Assembly: GCF_027622875.1 (NCBI RefSeq)
Contig: NZ_JAPZVP010000006.1
Location: 63,200-114,522, forward strand
DNA from: Glycomyces luteolus
GTDB taxonomy: Bacteria > Actinomycetota > Actinomycetes > Mycobacteriales > Micromonosporaceae
Length of the DNA stretch: 51,323 nt
Reading direction: 5' to 3'
Positions 50,038 through 51,323 of this stretch are shown one piece after another. Each line of letters starts with the position of its first letter. The stretch's first letter is position 1. Below the pieces are notes generated by a model, which made no database searches, was not told the origin of the DNA, and was given only the letters and a program-made list of their open reading frames with translations. The translations under genes were made by a program, and so were the position numbers.

Positions 50038-50301
50038 TTAGAGGTACCGGTACACGTCGTCGAGGCTGATGCCGCGGGCGACCATCATCACCTGGAGGTG
50101 GTAGAGGAGCTGGGAGATCTCCTCGGCCGCGGCCTCGTCCGACTCGTATTCGGCGGCCATCCAGACCTCGGCCGCCTCTTCGACGATCTTCTTGCCGATG
50201 GCATGGACGCCGGCGTCGAGCTGGGCGACGGTGCCCGACCCCTCGGGTCGGGTGGCGGCTTTGTCGGCGAGTTCGGCGTAGAGCTGCTCGAAGGTCTTCA
50301 C
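50038..50301 (-). CDS. hisE: phosphoribosyl-ATP pyrophosphatase, 87 aa
   Basis: GTG 50301 gives the normal HisE length; the frame to 50439 adds unrelated sequence. [20 protein letters not shown] followed by [17 protein letters not shown] is the all-alpha NTP-pyrophosphohydrolase site with its Glu/Asp metal ligands. It carries out the second step of histidine synthesis and is transcribed ahead of hisG, an order common in actinobacteria. Confidence 0.93.
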   Translation of the reverse strand: MKTFEQLYAELADKAATRPEGSGTVAQLDAGVHAIGKKIVEEAAEVWMAAEYESDEAAAEEISQLLYHLQVMMVARGISLDDVYRYL

Positions 50302-50495
50302 GGCCGGAATTCTACGTGGCGGGCCTGGATGCGGCGACCGCGAACCGCCTGCCGCTACCGCTGGCCGGGACGGTGAGACCCAGGTCGCACCCAAGGTGAG
50401 ACTTAATCGGGTCGTGTGATCTAATCCAGTTGTCATCATTCGACCCGTTTTGTCGTCCTATGTGGCATCGAACGGGACAACGGAAGGCAGACGAG

Positions 50496-51224
50496 ATGCG
50501 ACGCAGAACGCTCTTCACCGCCGGCGCGGCCACGCTCGTGGCGGGCACGGCGGCCGTCGGCACCCTCCCGGCATGGGCGCAGACCGGCGACGACGAGGCC
50601 GGGGCGGCCCAGACCTGGACGTCCGACGAGCAGTGGGGCAACTGGACCTCCGGCGACTACACCTTCTATAACAACATCTGGGGCTCCGGCGCGGGCTCCC
50701 AGTCGATCTGGGCGAACGCGCCCGGCGACTGGGGCGTGCGGGCCGACCACCCGAACACCGGCGGGATCAAGTCCTACCCGAACGTCTCCTACACCTTGGG
50801 GCGCAACGTCTCCGAGATGGGGCAGGTGACGAGTACCAACGCGGTGGGCGTCCCGACCGGCGACGGCCTGGCCTACAACACGGCCTACGACGTGTGGGGC
50901 AACGGCAACGAGCACGAGATCATGATCTGGACCAACTGGCACGGACCGGTCGGCCCGATCGGCGGCCCGTCCGGCGAGGTCGATATCGGCGGCCAGACCT
51001 GGACTTACCACCAGGGCAGCAACGGCGCCAACGAGGTCTACAGCTTCCTGGCGAACTCGCAGAGCACCGAGGCCTCGATCGACATCACCGGCCACTGCCA
51101 GTGGCTGGTCGCCCAGGGCCACATGCCTGAGGTGCGGATCGACCAGATCCAGTTCGGCTGGGAGATCACCTCCGCCGCGGGCGGGCACGACTTCACAGTG
51201 AACGACTACACGCTGACCGTCTGA
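50496..51224 (+). CDS. secreted GH12-like endoglucanase/xyloglucanase, 242 aa
   Basis: ATG 50496 follows GGAAGGCAGACGAG. The first 28 residues (RRRTLFTAGAATLVAGTAAV with Ala-rich cleavage at AWAQ) form a signal peptide, possibly Tat-type although only RRR is present. The mature part is a GH12 jelly roll: YDVWGNGNEHEIMIWTNWHG with the nucleophile Glu141, PVGPIG after it, and FGWEIT with the acid/base Glu223. Such enzymes cut beta-1,4-glucan or xyloglucan. No carbohydrate-binding module is fused. The gene is complete and ends just before the artefactual edge. Confidence 0.88.
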   Translation: MRRRTLFTAGAATLVAGTAAVGTLPAWAQTGDDEAGAAQTWTSDEQWGNWTSGDYTFYNNIWGSGAGSQSIWANAPGDWGVRADHPNTGGIKSYPNVSYTLGRNVSEMGQVTSTNAVGVPTGDGLAYNTAYDVWGNGNEHEIMIWTNWHGPVGPIGGPSGEVDIGGQTWTYHQGSNGANEVYSFLANSQSTEASIDITGHCQWLVAQGHMPEVRIDQIQFGWEITSAAGGHDFTVNDYTLTV

Positions 51225-51240
51225 TCCGGCGCGAAACGGA

Positions 51241-51323
51241 GGGGGGGGGGCGGGGGGGCGGGCGCCCCCCCCGCGCGCGCGCGCAACACCCCCAGGGGGC
51301 CGCGGGCGCGTGGGGAGGGCCCG
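51241..51323. other. low-complexity G/C tract at the right edge
   Basis: Runs of G and C with CG dinucleotide stutter replace normal sequence after 51240. As at the left edge, this looks like unreliable contig-end sequence. Confidence 0.8.

Overview
The window is high-GC actinobacterial DNA. It joins two different things at a tRNA-Leu(GAG) gene (35183-35267, minus strand). From the tRNA rightwards is an ordinary chromosome. Its order moxR - DUF58 - vWA - fabG - inhA - hemH, with NfeD and SPFH genes next to it, matches what I recall of the Mycobacterium tuberculosis Rv1479-Rv1488 neighbourhood. Two bacterial-PH membrane proteins, hisG-hisE and a secreted GH12-type glucanase follow. This supports an actinomycete outside the mycobacteria (a Glycomyces or Micromonosporaceae relative is my guess, low confidence).

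From the tRNA leftwards, and running off the left edge, is an integrative and conjugative element (ICE). Its right end holds overlapping excisionase and tyrosine integrase genes (33638-35066) next to the 3' end of the tRNA. Positions 16770-25678 (minus strand) hold a compact transfer operon: pilin-like protein, VirB6/TrbL-like membrane protein, PrgI-like protein, VirB4 ATPase, a lytic transglycosylase/M23 wall hydrolase, a coupling ATPase and a replication-relaxation protein. Almost every junction is a 4-base start/stop overlap. No MOB relaxase is visible in the window.

Positions 190-13332 (minus strand) hold a cargo cluster of mostly unrecognised small genes. They include a MoxR ATPase/vWA pair, a DUF4192 protein and at least two (probably four) diverged paralogues of an unknown family. 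Most neighbouring cargo genes are separated by a perfect or near-perfect hairpin and start with a GAAAGGA-type ribosome site.

Two conflict-type modules sit in the element. At 13743-16484 is an EACC1-like small protein, a caspase-like peptidase and a helical-repeat arm that appears split from the peptidase by a one-base frameshift. At 26939-32881 is a CHAT protease with TPR-like repeats, followed in the same direction by an NB-ARC STAND ATPase in visibly A/T-richer DNA. Diverging from them is a 52-aa proline-rich peptide overlapping a three-helix membrane protein.

The most striking signal is a shared control module found three times (13584-13643, 25859-25915, 33148-33205). Each copy has palindromic GGGTGCGCGCACCC-type sites, a short CCGCGG-containing inverted repeat, then GCGCACCCTGCC running into a TATATAG-like -10. 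The copies point into the cargo operon, the transfer operon and the xis-int operon respectively. This predicts that one element-encoded regulator controls excision, transfer and cargo together. Copy two lies in a 500-base region carrying about ten GGGTGCGCG cores, a candidate origin or master operator.

Both window ends are G/C homopolymer-like sequence that looks like assembly artefact, and the left end also carries a fragment of an IS30-type transposase.
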